In this document: positions 12,836-24,679 of the stretch, one piece after another
How the letters are laid out: the number at the start of each line of letters is the position of its first letter
How positions within the stretch are numbered: the first letter of the stretch is position 1
Assembly (NCBI GenBank): GCA_012845835.1
Contig: JABAKD010000020.1
Location: 2,118,936 to 2,182,935 of the forward strand
DNA: 64,000 nucleotides
Direction of reading: 5' to 3'
From: Undaria pinnatifida
Taxonomy: Eukaryota > Sar > Phaeophyceae > Laminariales > Alariaceae
Made by a program: the position numbers and the translations under genes
The notes under the pieces: model-generated
The model's database searches: none
Told to the model about the DNA's origin: nothing
Seen by the model: only the letters and a program-made list of their open reading frames with translations

Positions 12836-12852
12836 GGTTATGAGCCTCGTGA
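12836..12852 (+). promoter_or_regulatory. Candidate primer-binding site for an initiator tRNA-Met half molecule
   Basis: The first bases after the 5' LTR are GGTTATGAGCC. This is complementary to the anticodon stem-loop of eukaryotic initiator tRNA-Met (GGGCTCATAACC type), not to its 3' CCA end. Priming by a half tRNA is known for Drosophila copia and relatives. The match is from memory and covers about 11 bases. Confidence 0.6.
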
Positions 12853-15801
12853 CGTATCATACTAGCGCACTGCACTGGGGAAACTACGGGGGATTGCATT
12901 TCAAACGAGAGACACTCGTTTGGCCCGTTTATTTTCCTGCGGGGCCTGCTGGATTTTAAGTGACCACATACAACTATCCAGCAATCACACCGGTCGAACC
13001 ACCACTTCTACTCGTCAACGCATCGGGCTATCGCTTCTTCTTTGTCGTCTTGACGAGCCAAAGTTGGACCAACCAAAATCAACCTTGGTGGACCCGGAGC
13101 TGGATCAGTCAGCAGTTGAGGAGTTCATCCACGGTAGTCCAGCATGACTTTCAAGAGCCCAACACAGCTCGGTGCCCTGGATGCAATGACCCGACTACGA
13201 ATCGGGCTCGTGACTTTTGCCGCTCGACTCGGGCGCATCATTTCAGCACGGACACTGCTACACACAGCAGTAACGCGTGATCTTTCCATTGTATCATCAG
13301 CAGCTCGACTCCGACTCAGGCTCGCGATTATTGCCGCTCGACTCCAACCCAGGCGCATAATTTCATCACGGACACTGCTAGACACAGCAGAACAGCGAGA
13401 TTCTTCCAGCGGCCCAAGAAAGCTCGATGCCGTGATTTCAGCGATCCGACTCAGACTTGGGCACGTGATTCTACTGCTGACCCTACTACACACAGCTCAG
13501 CGCGAATTTTCAGCAGCCCGCCTCCGACTCGGATGCGTGATCTTCAGGGGTCTTGCACAACTGCAGCCCGACACAGACATGGGTATGTTTATAAACAGAA
13601 CTCGTATTACACCAAGGCAGGCTAGAAGGGTACGTCGCGAGATTCTCGTCAGCACGAAGCTCGAGCCCGGCCCGGATCTCCAAGCCAACAAAATAATGGC
13701 GTTTGATCTCGGTGGCCGATTTCATGAATTCCGTGGGAAAAGGCCAACCGGTGCACGCTGAGCGGTACGATGACATCATTGTCCAAGACATTCCTGCTGA
13801 GTTCATGAGAATGGGGCAGGCGCAGAAACGAGGACCGGGGAGTCCGACAGCTGTGCTTGAGCGGCCTGCTTTTTCCCCGAAGTGTTTCGTGAGCGTTTGT
13901 TTTTAAGTTGTACTCGCATTGACTCCCACAAGTGCTGGCAATCGTCGGCCATTGTCAGCAATTCGGTCGAGTTTGAGTTTCTCATCCCATCAAATACTGG
14001 TCATCATTTGTCACAATCAATATTTTGCTTGCTTTTTGTTGTCGTGCACTTTCCGTTGAGAGTGAGTGCTAAGTTTTATTTCGTTTATTATGTTGCTTCG
14101 TGCACTTTCCGTTGAGGGGGAGTGCCAAGTATGGCTGGGTAGTCCATACTTCTTCAACGTTGCAGTGCTAATAATAGTTGCTACTAGCAGTATAGCAGCG
14201 ATGAGCAGCACAGCTCCTGTGTCGAGGATAACCTTTTTGGATGGATTATACTTTGAACAAGCCCATCTCGGGTAAAATGAAGTAGAAAATGAAAATAGGT
14301 GTTGACGGTTTCAACTGAAACGAAACCTTCTGGATTCGGCGTGTAGAATAAATGCGGTGAGGACCCCAGTAGTTTTAGACGCTGTGGCACAGGACGGCAG
14401 TCTGCTTAAGTGTCACTACTCGCAGCAGCCGTATTGATTCTAGCCAGACTATTGTTCTCAGTATATTCTCGGCCTACCACTGGCAAGTGTGTGTTGTGGT
14501 ATTGCATTGTGTTTTTATTGTATCATTTCTTTGTGCGCACTATTCATATGATAGGCAGGCGTGGGGTGGTGTTGCTGTTGAAGATATATGTAGGAGTTAC
14601 TACGTATTGACACTACTACTATTAATACTGTGTTGCTATGGTCATATTTCGTGGCGAGAGACATGAGGTAGTATATAATCGCCTTTTTTCTTTGTGAAAT
14701 GATGTTACCGTGCTATCTAGGGTGCTCCTATTTGTGATGCTATCTACAGTACTAATTAGACCAGATTGCTACTCTTCATTACAGGTTTGATATTTCCTAT
14801 CGTGCGGCGATGTACGTATGGTTTCTATACCATTACTTACTGTTGACAGTGTTTCGTTGTGTTACGTATTTTGTATGTTGTTGTGTAATAATGGTATCTT
14901 ATTAATGTCAAGAACTGGCTACTTTGGGATGATGTATGTAACGTTGCTGCCAACCGCCACCGGTTCGCTGGAAATAATTTGTCATTGCATGTATTTGGTA
15001 TGATCATAAAATAATACCGACGAAGATGAGTATCGCCCTATAAATTGATCGAACTCACAGTTGACGTATAGAAAACATTTCTTGAAAAATTGTACATGCG
15101 ATTTTTCCTAACTACGGTGTGTGCATCTGCATCCGGCAGAGAGTCCATCAGGCTTCGAACTAAGATCGGTTGAGTTATTTGTATGAGTAGTGTAAAGTAT
15201 TTGTCTCTGGATCATTCATCGCTGTTATCTTTAGGTGACCCATCACCGCTTTTCACGTAAGGATTCGAGGTGTGGTATAAAGGAACATCAGATTATGTAG
15301 GAACATCAGATTAAAAAAAAAAAATCCTCGCGGAATTGCACGTGCCTAAGTCAGTGGCACCAAAATATCGATACATCCTCAGGCTGAGTAGAGAGTTGGG
15401 GGCCTACATGTAGAGGTTCTGAATATTCAAAGTGAGGTGTTTATTGTTGTGCTCGACTTGTTTTGCTATGCTAGCGTAAACGTGGGAAGTATCGAATAGG
15501 GGAGTTTCTGCTTTAAGGTAGACGTTAAACGGTACCGTTTGCCTTCTGAAAAAGCGGTAATATTTCAACGGGTGATTTTAACGAACCCTTGATGCGTTTC
15601 GATCGATGTTTTGTGATTCAGAGTAACTTTGTAGTATACACATGCATTCTATTGCATTAACAAGTTTACCAGTGAAAGGGGACACCGGTTTCAACGACGT
15701 TTCACTGCAGAAGCTATGATTTAAGAGTGAACTCCACGGTGGAAGGTTTGGGTTACGAGAGTACTTGTTGGCGGCATTGCAGCTGTATTTTGAATACATG
15801 A
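12853..15801 (+). other. Copia internal region, no intact gag-pol
   Basis: Open frames such as 13144-13761 come from a degenerate repeat of about 120 bp (13150-13520; shared blocks cggacactgctacacacagc and gccgctcgactc), not from a recognisable domain. Two purine-tract-like sites (ttgagagtgagtg near 14056, ttgagggggagtg near 14111) suggest remnants of another LTR element. No reverse transcriptase or integrase motif was found. Confidence 0.5.
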
Positions 15802-15818
15802 CATCCATTGAGGGGGAG
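15802..15818 (+). promoter_or_regulatory. Polypurine tract of the Copia element
   Basis: The sequence ccattgagggggag directly precedes the TG of the 3' LTR, the standard position of the plus-strand primer. Its sequence is typical of Copia elements. Confidence 0.8.
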
Positions 15819-16687
15819 TGTTAAGAAATAATAGGTGACACATCAGCCTATTGTCATTCTAAATGTTCAGTAGCAAATGTACAACTCCATGTTAGCACTT
15901 GCTGCAGTGTCACGGCAGTAGCACGTAGCCTACAGAGTTGCTCGTCGGTGTGTAGTAGCACGTAGCCTACAGAGTTGCTCGTCGTTGTGGCAATGTCATC
16001 TAATACTCGTAGCGTACTCGTAGTTTGCGTTCTAGTATGGGGGTTCTCGATAGACCGTGTTTTGGGACTATTCGAGGGTTTTTTGACAACCCCGTAACTG
16101 TCTACAGGCTTCTGGAGCATAGCTGGCATCTAGACGTTGGTCGAATAATGTTTTGGAACGTAGCGGCTCTTTCGACATCGAGGGAGCAGGTAGAGCACCC
16201 CCTCTCCTGCTCACTCTTCTCAACCACATCTGAGCGTCTTCCCGTTCATCGGTCACAGTGAGCTTTAGTCGAGCCATCGAGCGCCCCTGTTCAACCGGGA
16301 ATATGTATGTTCTATACCGTATGTGGACCAAGGCTACGGTAGGGGGGGTACCCCCTTTTTCACTGGTGTGTTTGAGCCACTCGCACGAGTAGCTCTGTAC
16401 CCTACGGATGAAGATGGTTTAGGCACTTGGTTTAACGCAGCTTAGATTACCTTTGCATTGCGGATTGATTTCGTCAATGCAAAACATGAAGAAAACGTAA
16501 GATTGCACAGGAACAAAGGGGTTACTCGCGCGAGTGACCCCTACCCACTGAAATAAAAAGCCCAAAAGGGGACCCCCCTACCGTAGCCTGGGTCTGTGAT
16601 GCTCGAATTCGTCTCGCAACGACTCTGCGAGCAACCCCTGAAGACCGTCATCGGTCGGCCACCTGAGAGTGTCCTAGTTTCTCAATA
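15819..16687 (+). repeat. Copia 3' LTR, split by a MITE
   Basis: About 600 bp of LTR plus a 269 bp MITE and its 4-bp duplication. Two 37-bp tandem units lie at about 15917-15990. Numerous substitutions separate it from the 5' LTR, so the insertion is not recent. Confidence 0.9.
16326..16594 (-). mobile_element. MITE copy 2 (269 bp) nested in the Copia LTR, TSD TGTG
   Basis: Starts GACCAAGGCTACGGTA and ends TACCGTAGCCTGGGTC, opposite in orientation to copy 1. TGTG flanks it at 16322-16325 and 16595-16598. The sister LTR has a single TGTG at the same place, which proves both the borders and the 4-bp duplication. Confidence 0.95.
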
Positions 16688-16925
16688 GTCAGCTGTGAGT
16701 ACAACCGATTAAATGGTTGAAACTCAACTTTGCAAGCTGCAAAAACGTCAGCTGTGAGTACGAAAGATTGAATGGTTGAAACTCAACTTTGCAAGCTGCG
16801 TGGTACATTAGATCTGTGTTTCATTCATGATATGGTGCTTACGAATTAAACCTGGTTGTCAATACACAGCTTCACAAATTTTACGGAAGGTCGTTCGCGC
16901 GTGTTCTATATTTTGTCCTCATGAG
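16688..16925 (+). repeat. Two dispersed-repeat units plus shared downstream segment
   Basis: Units at 16688-16738 and 16746-16800 (gtcagctgtgagta...aactttgcaagctgcgtggtaca) are followed by a shared tail (ttacggaaggtcgttcgcgcgtgtt near 16880-16905). The tail recurs at about 19495, 30957 and 32090. Confidence 0.85.
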
Positions 16926-17477
16926 GGCCCGAATTAACGAGGAACTCGCTGAATTAAATTTCGATTTTTTTTTCTGGAATTGAACTTAATTTGCATCTGT
17001 TTGGTCAAAACATGAATCACCAAGCAGGCATTCTCAGAATTATTACGAGAAATCAAATTGAAGAAAGAAGTTAAAAAAGACTTTCTCGGTCGAATTTAGT
17101 CGAAAATCGAAATTCTATTTGGCGAGCTTGTCCACCTAGACATGGCATGCTCTATGTAACCGAAGCCGCCCACGCGAATTGGTGCATGGCGTCAGCTGGT
17201 TGAGAGACGAGAAGCCAACACTGCGAGAGGTAGGACCACCGGAGCAGCCGCAGCGCGGCCTCCGAAGGTCCTTAGCACAGCGTAGACCGCCTGCGACGCT
17301 TCGAAAACAATCGAGACCGCCGCAAACCCAGTTTTTCGTCGCCTTGCACCTCGAAAGTTACACGACCAACTACCACATACATGACTACTTCGCTCAGAAG
17401 TTCGACCGCTATATCCCCGTCGCTGCTGCCCGTGTCGGGCGGCGGGGTGGCGCCAGCCCATCCAAGAGACGCCTAGA
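16926..17477. other. No supported gene
   Basis: The open frames on both strands at 17179-17623 are antisense or low-complexity and lack recognisable motifs. Confidence 0.4.
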
Positions 17478-18826
17478 TGTAATAGAGTGTCAGTATAGCT
17501 GGCAATAGATTCGGTAAGATAGCCCGCAGAGTCATGGTCTATTGGACCACAAGAAGGTTCCCTCAAACGGAATATTCTGAGTGAAGCGGATAACCCGTAG
17601 AATCTAGTTAGTTTATACCACAAGAGCGTTCTCGGTAATGGAACGTTCTTCCTCTGGACAAGATAGATAGAAGTAAGCGCGTTAGGCGCTCATGGGAATA
17701 TAGAATATCTGGGAGAACGTTCCTTGTACGTTCCATAGGTAAAGGTCCGGAAGAGAGCACAGCAGCAATGCTGGGGTGAAGCGAACTGTGTGAGCTTCAT
17801 CCCACCCCCATGCTCTCACTCCTCCACCTTCACCGGAGTTCCACCTTTCACCAGAGCTTCGTCGTCACCTGAGCTTTGCCACCAGAGCTCCATCGTCACC
17901 TGAGCTTCGCCGTCACCTGAGCTTCGCGACCAGAGCTCACGTTCACCGGAGTTCCACCTTTCACCAGAGCTTCGTCGTCACCCGAGCTTCAAGCCCAGAG
18001 ATCCACCTTTTTCAGAGCTCCATCTTCAGATGGGCTGGAGAGTCAGCACGGGACCGCTAACGTGGAACCTAAGGGGGGCTCTTAATGTGAAGCCAGTGGT
18101 CGACAACATGGGACCATAGACAGTAGCAATAGCTGGAATGCCGTAATACCAAGTGGCTGGGGCTAAAGTGCAGCGACGCCAGTCGTGGGAAGAAGTACGC
18201 CAAGAAGCAAGAAATGTCCAACAACAAAAAGGAAGTATGCCAAGGGGCAAGGAAAGTCCAACAGCAACAAGAAAGGAGGTAATGCCTCGCGAGCTCCATC
18301 ATAGGGTTGTATGTCTTGCAATGAGGCGTTTAAGCCTCATTATTACGAGGTGTGGGGGATCTATAGCCTCATTTTCGTTTGTTTCGAATAGCCGCATCTT
18401 CTATCCCCTTTCCAATTTTGGATGTTTTGTTGACATCCTTTGATGGGCAGGTGGTCTGCATCTACGACTATTCAGGGTAGGCTAATGTAATAGAGTGTCA
18501 GTATAGCTGTCAATAGATTCGGTAAGATAGCCCGCAGAGTCATGGTCTATTGGACCACAAGAAGGTTCCCTCAAACGGAATATTCTGAGTGAAGCGGATA
18601 ACCCGTAGAATCTAGTTAGTTTATACCACAAGAGCGTTCTCGGTAATGGAACGTTCTTCCTCTGGACAAGATAGATAGAAGTAAGGGCGTTAGGTGCTCA
18701 TGGGAATATAGAATATCTGGGAGAACGTTCCTTGTACGTTCCATAGGTAAAGGTCCGGAAGAGAGCACAGCAGCAATGCTGGGGTGAAGCGAACTCTGTG
18801 AGCTTCATCCCACCCCCGTGCTCTCA
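17478..18826 (-). mobile_element. Short LTR-type element (LTRs 17478-17819 and 18486-18826)
   Basis: Two near-identical direct repeats of about 342 bp start tgtaatagagtgtca and end gctctca (TG...CA). They enclose 666 bp with no coding capacity. Read on the minus strand, a purine-rich stretch (ggtgaaggtggaggag) precedes the left LTR, which fits a polypurine tract. The internal part has short repeats (tcacctgagcttcg) at 17830-18000. I could not find a target duplication or a convincing tRNA primer site, so a tandem segmental duplication remains possible. Confidence 0.6.
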
Positions 18827-19318
18827 CTCCTCCTCCTTCTCCTCCTTCTCCTCCTACTCCTCCTCTTTCCGTCTCCTCGAGCTTGTCATAGCACAACGCC
18901 AATAATGAGAAATCTATAAAGAAGAACCGGTGCTGTCTCCAAGCGAAGCTGATACCCCTGCGTCCCTTCCCTCCCACCTTCCGGCACCACGACACCTTCA
19001 CATAGAGCCATAGCCTCTAAGCCGCTGCCGGACAAAACAATCTGCCGCTAGCCGTGGCGCTCAGGGGAGGACGCGAGCCATCGCTCGCCTCGTTCGTTGC
19101 CCACGGGTGTTCATTGACCCTTTTGCGTTTTTTTAATTCTAAAACGCACTACGCCGTTTCTCCATGAGAAGCAGAGTTGAATTTTTCGTGTATTTTTCAT
19201 GAAAAAAAAAAAAAATCGAATAACGATTTTCCGTGCTCTTCGTTAATCTGGGCCCTGAAGGATGTAGGTCGTATAAAAATTGAAAAACGTCAACTATACT
19301 ACTTTTTTAATTGAAAAA
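18827..19318. other. No supported gene; polypyrimidine stretch
   Basis: Begins with a (ctcctt)n-like pyrimidine tract at 18828-18866. Nothing else is recognised. Confidence 0.4.
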
Positions 19319-19530
19319 CGTCAGCTGTGAGTCCGAACGATTGAATGGTTTAAACTCAACCTATTAATGTTATATTTTCTTTGTGAAGTTGAAAAATGTC
19401 AGCTGTGAGAACAACCGATTGAATAGTTAAAACTCAACTTTGCAAGCTGCGTGGTACATCTATGTTTCACTAATATACAAGTAGTTGCACAAAAATTACG
19501 GAAGGTCGTTCGCGCGTGTTGTATGTTTGA
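19319..19530 (+). repeat. Two dispersed-repeat units and shared tail
   Basis: Units at about 19319-19370 and 19398-19450 are followed by the ttacggaaggtcgttcgcgcg tail near 19496. Same family as 16688-16925. Confidence 0.8.
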
Positions 19531-19624
19531 TCCTCACGAAAGATATAGGTCGGTGACTCCCGTGGATGTTGTCAGTGTCAACAGGACGATTTTCCATAAC
19601 AATCATTTTGTGCACTGATACTTT

Positions 19625-19756
19625 AAAGCCCATGGAGGGTAGATATTATAGTAAGCATTGTTACTATATTATTAATATTTTGGCCCTCCAAAGCCCATGG
19701 AGGGTAGATATTATAGTAAGCATTATTACTATATTATTATTATTTTGGCCCTCCGA
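19625..19756. repeat. Tandem pair of ~66 bp hairpin units
   Basis: Two adjacent near-identical units each start aagcccatggagggtag and end ttttggccctcc. Within each unit ggaggg pairs with ccctcc, and tattatagtaa with ttactatatta, so each could fold into a stem of about 20 bp. Purpose unknown. Confidence 0.75.
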
Positions 19757-20085
19757 CAATATAGCGTGGATGTCGTTCGGATGTAAATCGAATATCCTTC
19801 CATAAAGCAGCAGTAGTACCTAATATGAAGTCGAATGATCGCACCATAATGCAGTGGTATCTTCCGCCAACCATTTGCCAATTTCCTTTCCCCACATCTT
19901 CTCCTTTTATCTATTATTTCCTTTCCCTAGACTATATGTTTTAGCTGAGAGTCTACCTTAATCCTCATCAACATTGCCACCCCAGGCCAGTGGCCGTAGT
20001 CCTCCCGATTCTTTCTCCCTTCCCCTTGCGGCCTGACGATCCCTCAGAGATGCCTATATCAATGAACTCTGCGCGAAATCGCGAC

Positions 20086-23020
20086 CTAAGTGGTCACAGA
20101 GATGATTTGGAATAGTCGCTCCTTGCACACGCCTTTCCGCGATAGGGACGATGCGTCCGTCCCTCCAACGATGCTTGCCGCCACCTGATCTATCAGGTCA
20201 CTGCCTTCTTTACCGAGGCGCCCAAAGCTTTCCACCGCAAGGGTGGCGAGTTTGTAGCTGCGTTCGTCGAAGGACACCTGTCTCGGACGAGCGTAGTGGT
20301 TGCGCTTGCGCGTCTCGGAATTGGAAGCCGCTGGTCCGTTTCGATTCGCGCTTCCTGCCCGCATGTGGACCCCTGCTTGTGGGTCCGCACACGTCACGTC
20401 GAGGAGTGTCGACTTGTTGCAATTCTCTAGTGCCGTAGTATCTCTTAGGCCACCTGCCTCAATCACGATGTCCATTCGCAAATCCCTGTCTGCGTGGAAC
20501 GGGGCTCCGCTTTCCACCTGGTGGCGGATGGACATGCTCTTAAGGATGCGGGAGAGCGCGTGCACAAGGGGTTGGTGCTGGTTCACTTGCGCGTCCGCTC
20601 GGTGACACCATCGTGCATGCCGTGTATTAACCTCCGCTTCACCGCAGCATGGGCATCTCGCCGCCAGGAATTGCTCCATCCCCAGAAATTTCTTCCCCGC
20701 AGTCACGAACTCAGATGCAGGGATGGTTCTAGCTGAGTCTACAGGCCTCGCCCTTAGGAAGGCAGTAGCTCCTGATCCCGATTGACTCTGTTGCCGGGCT
20801 TTGGCCAAGTCTCGTGTCTCCTTCTCGCCTTGAGATTCGCTTGTGTCTCGCTGGGGCCTCGTCTCGGGGAGCTGGTCCAGCGAAGAGACGTACCGCTCAT
20901 AATGTACTTGGTTTACCACTTTACCCACTCTATGCTGCGCTTTGCTGGAGCTGATAGTTTCGGCGTTTGCAGGCAACACGTCTGCAATTGATTGCCCTGA
21001 GGCACCTTGCTCTCCTGCTCCAAAGGCTCTGTCCCGCCAGCTTTCCGGCACGATGTTTGCCATGGCCTGCTCTGAAACCTCATGCACATTGCGCAGGTCC
21101 CTGACGCTGTTCCAGATGCACCACACGAGGTCAGAATCGGGCAGCTCCGTCCGGACTTTGTTCCCTATTGTGCCGAACAGATCAGCAAGCACCTCTGGCA
21201 CCGTCGCCACCAAGCTCCCAACGGATGCTGACATCCTTCGGGCTCCAGCCGACGACAACCCAAACCCTCCGGCCCCCGTGGACAGGCTCATCTGCGCCTG
21301 TTGATGGGGTTGCAGGGTCAGCATGTTTGTCGGGCACCCGTCCGCGAAAAACGACGATTTTTCTGCTGCCCCCGGAAGATCGAGCAATCTATCCAGCATC
21401 CACAAGGCGTTGCCATCTGCTTTTTCGCATGCAGCCAGCGATAGTTCTGGGTCCATCACGCGTTCAAGGTAGGATGTCCGTTGAACCATAGAGCCGGTGG
21501 CAATCAGGTTGGCTGATTGCTTGTCCGGCATTCGCGACAACATCCGCGCGAGTTGCTTCGCTCCCCCGTTTCGGACTATCTCCATTGCGCTCTCCCTTGC
21601 GTAATCATCTGTGCCGATGGGCACCCCCACCACCTTAACCCCACCACGTTCGGCGATGCTGACGCCAATGCTTTCAAGAAGGGTGATTTGTTCCAGCGTA
21701 GGTACGTGCCCCTTTGGGAGCAGGGCAACCGTTTTGCTCGGGTTCATCGAAATTCCGATGTTGGACACCTCACGCTGGAGAAAGGGTACCACTTCCACAG
21801 TATCGGGTGTGATTTCCATAATTCCGATGATAACATAATCTAGGTAGGCGAATGCCTCTACACCTCTTGGCTCGAACTCCGCCCGTGTCCACTTCAGCAC
21901 CGGCAGGAGCGGCATGCTGAACAACGCCGGCCTCATGGCATTACCTTGTTGCACCCCGCTGGAGCAGTCGATCTTCCGCCTTTCTCCCGATTCCATCTGA
22001 AAGAACACGGGCGCAGACATCTCGCCGTAACATTTTGCCACGAACGATGTAAGCGCCGGCACGCAAGTGGCCGCATCCGCTAGCGTAGCAGTCCGCTTCA
22101 CTGTGTTGAATGCGTTGGAGCAATCGGTGAGGATCTGCCAGTTTTTTGCCTCGTGATGTATTCTTGCGCGTAGCGCTACCTGTTCCACCCCCCCTCGTAC
22201 TCCGACTCCAAACTGTCTCGCTTCGCGGTTGGCCTCCTCCAGCCGTGGTCACCACTGCCGCATGGTTCCGGCCGCAATAAGCCGCCTCCACGTCATCCCC
22301 ACGCACACGGGGCGGCATTTTTTATCCAGGGCATTGAGGTTGGATTACAAGAAGAGCTTCCAGAATTCAGGCGGGAAGGCGTTTGGATCATCGATAATTC
22401 TTCTCCAGAAGGCTTCAATACCAGCTCTGAATTTTCCGCGGCCAAAACCAGTCCTGATTATTGACTGCAAGTGCGAGAAGCGCAGACCGTCGCTTCTCGC
22501 GCCTGATAAGGCGTTGCGAGAATTGATGACTCCGAGGGCCACCTGTCGGTCGAACTCTTCCTCCGGGCGCCAGTTAGGTACACTGCCTTCCTCTTGGTCG
22601 GAGGAACTTGCTGCCACCGCTGCCGCTGCAGTTTCGGAGACGCAGGCCTGGATCTCCTCCGGGAGCTTTGCATTTACGCGCTCCCACGTTTGCTCGTTCC
22701 CCGGCGCGCGCGGTTCCGCGAGGAGACTGCGTGCTGCCACAGTAACCCTCCCTTGCTGGCGGCATGCTGATGATGCCCTCTTGAACATATCAGCGTCCGT
22801 CTCTTTGCGGGCTTGGCCGATTTGCCTCGTCGATGTTCGACGGGTATACTCCATTAACCACGGGAGCAAGAGGGTGAGGTCACCGCGTTTGGCAGACGCA
22901 AACCTCTCACGCCGTTTCATTCGGCATCCTGCGAGTGCAGTAGAGCTGGGAGGACGTACCACAACTTGATTGACCTCAGGAGTGATTGCGGTGCCTCCGA
23001 TTGTGTGGATTGGCGATGCT
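20086..23020 (-). pseudogene. LINE reverse transcriptase with restriction-like endonuclease, broken
   Basis: One frame runs from about 23020 to the stop at 20086, over 950 codons, with two internal stops (TAA near 22345, TGA near 22265). Reverse transcriptase motifs are visible: SDGLRFSHLQ, LTDCSNAFN (first catalytic Asp), SSGVQQGNAMRPALF and FAYLDYVIIG. The last should read YLDD; the second Asp is Tyr. Near residues 505-525 of the downstream part is a knuckle C-P-C-C-x9-H-x4-C, followed by DLRMDIVI and LLDVTCADPQA. These match the R/KPD...D core of the restriction-like endonuclease found in R2, NeSL and CRE-type elements. These elements integrate by target-primed reverse transcription, often at fixed sites. 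The stops and the active-site change show that this copy is dead. Confidence 0.85.
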
Positions 23021-23076
23021 CTCCCAAGGCGTGATTGAGGAGGCCAAGCACATGGGTGATAAGCTTAGCATGGGCA

Positions 23077-23345
23077 GACCCAGGCTACGGTAGGGGGGTC
23101 CCCTTTTGGGCCTTTTATTTCAGTGGCTAGGGGTCACTCGCGCGAGTAACCCCTTTGTTCCTATGCAATCTTACGTTTTCTTTATGTTTTACATTGACGA
23201 AATCAATCCGCAATGCAAAGGTGATCTAAGCTGCGGCAAACCAAGTTCCTAAACCATCTTCAACCGTAGGGTACAGAGCTACTCGTGCGAGTGGCTCAAA
23301 CACACCACTGAAAATGGGGGTACCCCCCCTACCGTAGCCTTGGTC
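23077..23345 (+). mobile_element. MITE copy 3 (269 bp), TSD GGCA
   Basis: Starts GACCCAGGCTACGGTA and ends TACCGTAGCCTTGGTC. GGCA lies on both sides (23073-23076 and 23346-23349). It sits in the LINE between the zinc-finger part and the reverse transcriptase. Confidence 0.93.
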
Positions 23346-24679
23346 GGCAGTAGCCACCCTCTGCTGCACTTTGACAACAGTGGCGAAGCGTTGTTGGAGG
23401 TCCTCAAGGGGGACATCATCGAACGGTCCTGCAATTCCCAATATGTTTTGGTCCCAGGGATAGCAGAGGCCATCCCGGCGCTCTTTCTCGTCATCGTCAA
23501 GTTTTCCCCCGAGTCCCGCTGCCGTCACGCGTAGTCCAGGGTCAGCCTAAACTGCCGCTTCTATTGCTTCCCGTCTTCCATGGCGGACTCTGCACCCCCT
23601 TGCTCCGCAGAGAAACGATGCCTGCGCCCCGCCTCGTCTGACCTCATTCACCACGCACCGCGAATGCATTGCATGTTGACGTCCACGGGGCACCCCCACC
23701 ACTCGGTGTCCCCGAGCAATTGTTGCTCACAGCCCCCACAGCTCGTACTGCTGTGGTAGTCTGCAATGAAAGCGCGAAGTTGCGTGACACTCCCTGGTGC
23801 TGACCCTCCTCCCTTTCCGTCCCCGCCTTCCCTCTCTCCACCACCAACCCTTCCTTCGGCAGGATCTGAGGGAACCACGCCGCTTCCATGTCAAGGGATT
23901 CGCCCCCGGTTTGTGGTGGCTCCTCTCCCAGTTCTCGTCGCTCGTGTTCCTCTTCCGGATCCGCGCGGTCGACCTCGCGTGCCTCTTGTGCTTCTCCCAC
24001 CCTCTACTGCACCAGTGGACGTAGACGCAGTCGCTCTCGATGTTGCTGGGGTGACGCTGGGCTGTGTTGGGGGCGCGTGCGAGTGTCCCGGCGCCGTCGC
24101 CTCCCTGTTTTCGGCAGTTCGGGAGTTTTCCGTGGCAACAGATACAGCACCTCCTGGCTCCGTCTGCTCCCTCCCCCCGGGGTCACCTTCTGACGCTAGA
24201 GTTGCTCCTTCCGGTGGTGTCACGCCCGCTGCTGAAGGGTCGCTCTCCCGTGCCGGGCCCGTTCCTTCCGCCGTGCCCCTCAACGCCGCTGGGGTGGCGC
24301 TGGGCTGACTCAGAGGGGGGGGCAAGGGCCCCGCCACCGTGACATCTCCTTGTTCGGCCATGAGGGTGTTATCCACGGCTACATAAGCGGCGCCTCCTGG
24401 CTCCGCCTGCCCCCTTACCCTCGAGACACCTTCAGACGCCGGGGCTGCTCCTTCCGGTTGTGTTATTCCCGCTGCTAGCGAGTCACTCTCCAGCGCCGGG
24501 TCTGTTCCTTCCGGTCTTAACCCCGCTGCCGTCGGGGAGGGAAGTACCTCGTTCCCCGCCTCAAACCCGTTTTGGAGCCCGAGGGTCTACGTTGCCATCG
24601 GGAACGGAGGAAGCGCCTCCCCCTCTTCTAACGCATTTCGGACCCGGAGGGTCCATCTCGTTAGGCGGTCCTCCCACGT
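23346..24679 (-). pseudogene. LINE linker region with a Cys-rich finger
   Basis: Broken frames on the minus strand. At 23650-23765 there is SCGGCEQQL...WWGCPVDVNMQCIRG, a possible CxxC...C...C zinc site. At 23891-24376 the sequence is rich in Ala, Thr, Pro, Gly and Arg (low complexity). No enzyme motif is seen. Confidence 0.45.

Larger units (their letters stand above)
12164..16692 (+). mobile_element. Ty1/Copia-type LTR element with 5-bp TSD GTCAG
   Basis: LTRs at 12169-12835 and 15819-16687 start TGTTGAGAAA or TGTTAAGAAA and end TTTCTCAATA. GTCAG lies directly outside both (12164-12168 and 16688-16692). The internal 3 kb starts with a candidate primer-binding site and ends with the purine tract attgagggggag right before the 3' LTR. 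I found no intact gag-pol, so the copy is non-autonomous or decayed. The right flank continues as GTCAGCTGTGAG, so the element inserted into a copy of the dispersed repeat. A MITE is nested in the 3' LTR. Confidence 0.88.

Noticed and set aside
13144..13761. 205-codon frame as Copia gag
   Set aside because: Built from a degenerate 120-bp repeat, with no zinc knuckle or gag motif visible.
21517..22969. Plus-strand open frames in the LINE
   Set aside because: Antisense shadows of the reverse transcriptase frame; the minus strand has the conserved motifs.
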